From assembly GCA_965224415.1 (NCBI GenBank), contig CBDCZB010000001.1:186001-250000 (forward strand): a stretch of DNA of 64,000 bases, written 5' to 3'. Shown here piece after piece: positions 63,768 to 64,000 of the stretch (the first letter of the stretch is position 1; each line of letters begins with the position of its first letter). A model generated the notes under the pieces. That model made no database searches and was not told the origin of the DNA. It saw only the letters and a program-made list of their open reading frames with translations. This stretch comes from DAOUJI01 sp965224415 (lineage in GTDB: Bacteria > Chloroflexota > Dehalococcoidia > Lucifugimonadales > JAGWBF01). The translations under genes and the position numbers were made by a program.

Positions 63768-64000
63768 ATGGTGTTGGAAGCTGGAAAGATAACGGAAGAG
63801 GGGCTGCAACGCCTGAGGGATAGACTGGGCGCCTTCAACAGGCCCAGGCAATACGGTGTAGGACTCTTCAACGAGTTCGCATCACGCGACGCCATTCGCC
63901 ATTTCTGCCAGGGCATAGGCGACCCGAATCCCCTCTACCAGGACGAGTCGTACGCCCGCCAGACAAAGTATGGGACCATCATAGCTCCCCCCTGCTTCCT
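63768..64000 (+). CDS. FAS1-like/MaoC N-terminal dehydratase-domain protein (partial, cut by right edge)
   Basis: Seventy-seven residues are visible from the ATG at 63768, with CCAGGAGG upstream. The segment RDAIRHFCQGIGDPNPLYQD followed by ESYARQTKYGTIIAPPCFL matches the N-terminal hot-dog domain of MaoC-like hydratases (xxAxxxGDxNPxYxD...yG-iiAPPxf). These act on 2,3-unsaturated acyl-CoA or 3-hydroxyacyl-CoA, which fits two CoA-transferases immediately upstream. The end is outside the window. Confidence 0.8.
   Translation, partial: MVLEAGKITEEGLQRLRDRLGAFNRPRQYGVGLFNEFASRDAIRHFCQGIGDPNPLYQDESYARQTKYGTIIAPPCF

Noticed and set aside
1..64000. CRISPR array or prophage
   Set aside because: No regularly spaced direct repeats of 24-40 bp and no phage structural, integrase or lysis genes were seen.

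Overview
The window looks like chromosomal DNA of a Chloroflexota bacterium of the Dehalococcoidia/SAR202 type. This is inferred from gene content, not from a marker search. The supporting signs are several CaiB/BaiF CoA-transferases, a luciferase-like flavin oxidoreductase, NIPSNAP and DUF3179 proteins, a B12-dependent ribonucleotide reductase, and a division cluster (rsmH-ftsA-ftsZ) with no murein-synthesis genes in it. Base composition is fairly GC-rich, TTG and GTG starts are common, and recognisable sigma70-like promoters precede many units.

Layout. (1) 1-6821, minus strand: a catabolic operon with two class III CoA-transferases, a ThDP enzyme resembling oxalyl-CoA decarboxylase/2-hydroxyacyl-CoA lyase, an SDR, a cupin, a nitroreductase and a ketopantoate-reductase-like protein cut by the left edge. 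(2) 6922-11472: metF, a 3-hydroxyisobutyrate-dehydrogenase-like enzyme, an SDR lacking the catalytic Tyr/Lys, a NIPSNAP protein and a cadherin-domain surface protein. (3) 11519-19042, minus: tRNA-Arg and tRNA-His, pepA, a P-loop kinase, PadR/membrane protein/DegV, proC-yggT, and pdxA with a TIR-like gene. (4) 19334-23668: an AT-rich membrane protein gene, then nrdJ and nrdR, which share a 12-bp operator-like sequence; nrdJ has a predicted leader of about 300 nt. (5) 23835-27461: ftsZ, ftsA, rsmH. (6) 27795-29195: a hypothetical protein and a flavodoxin. (7) 29244-50024: one long str-S10-spc-alpha ribosomal superoperon from rpsL to rpsI, with secY, adk, map, infA, rpoA and truA, and without tuf. 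Several of its products carry unusual acidic or low-complexity extensions (S17, L4, S3, RpoA, L5). (8) 50044-56534: an accessory region with dispersed hairpin repeats, a DMT-type transporter, a gamma-carbonic anhydrase, a DUF4389 gene broken by an amber codon, an NrtS-like protein, a complete IS630-family insertion sequence, and a DUF3179 lipoprotein gene. (9) 56552-64000: an alcohol dehydrogenase, an M42-like peptidase, an amidohydrolase, and a second catabolic operon (LLM oxidoreductase, two CoA-transferases, FAS1/MaoC-like dehydratase cut by the right edge).

The most interesting signal is the DUF3179 gene at 54938-56419. An in-frame TGA replaces the first Cys of the conserved TYCPLCNTA motif, homology continues in frame for about 250 codons, and a hairpin with the position of a bacterial SECIS element follows the TGA. 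This suggests a selenoprotein with a UxxC motif rather than a broken gene. Other points of interest are the nrdJ leader RNA and NrdR-type operators, the TIR-like gene overlapping pdxA, and CoA-transferase pairs in which only one member keeps the catalytic Asp.
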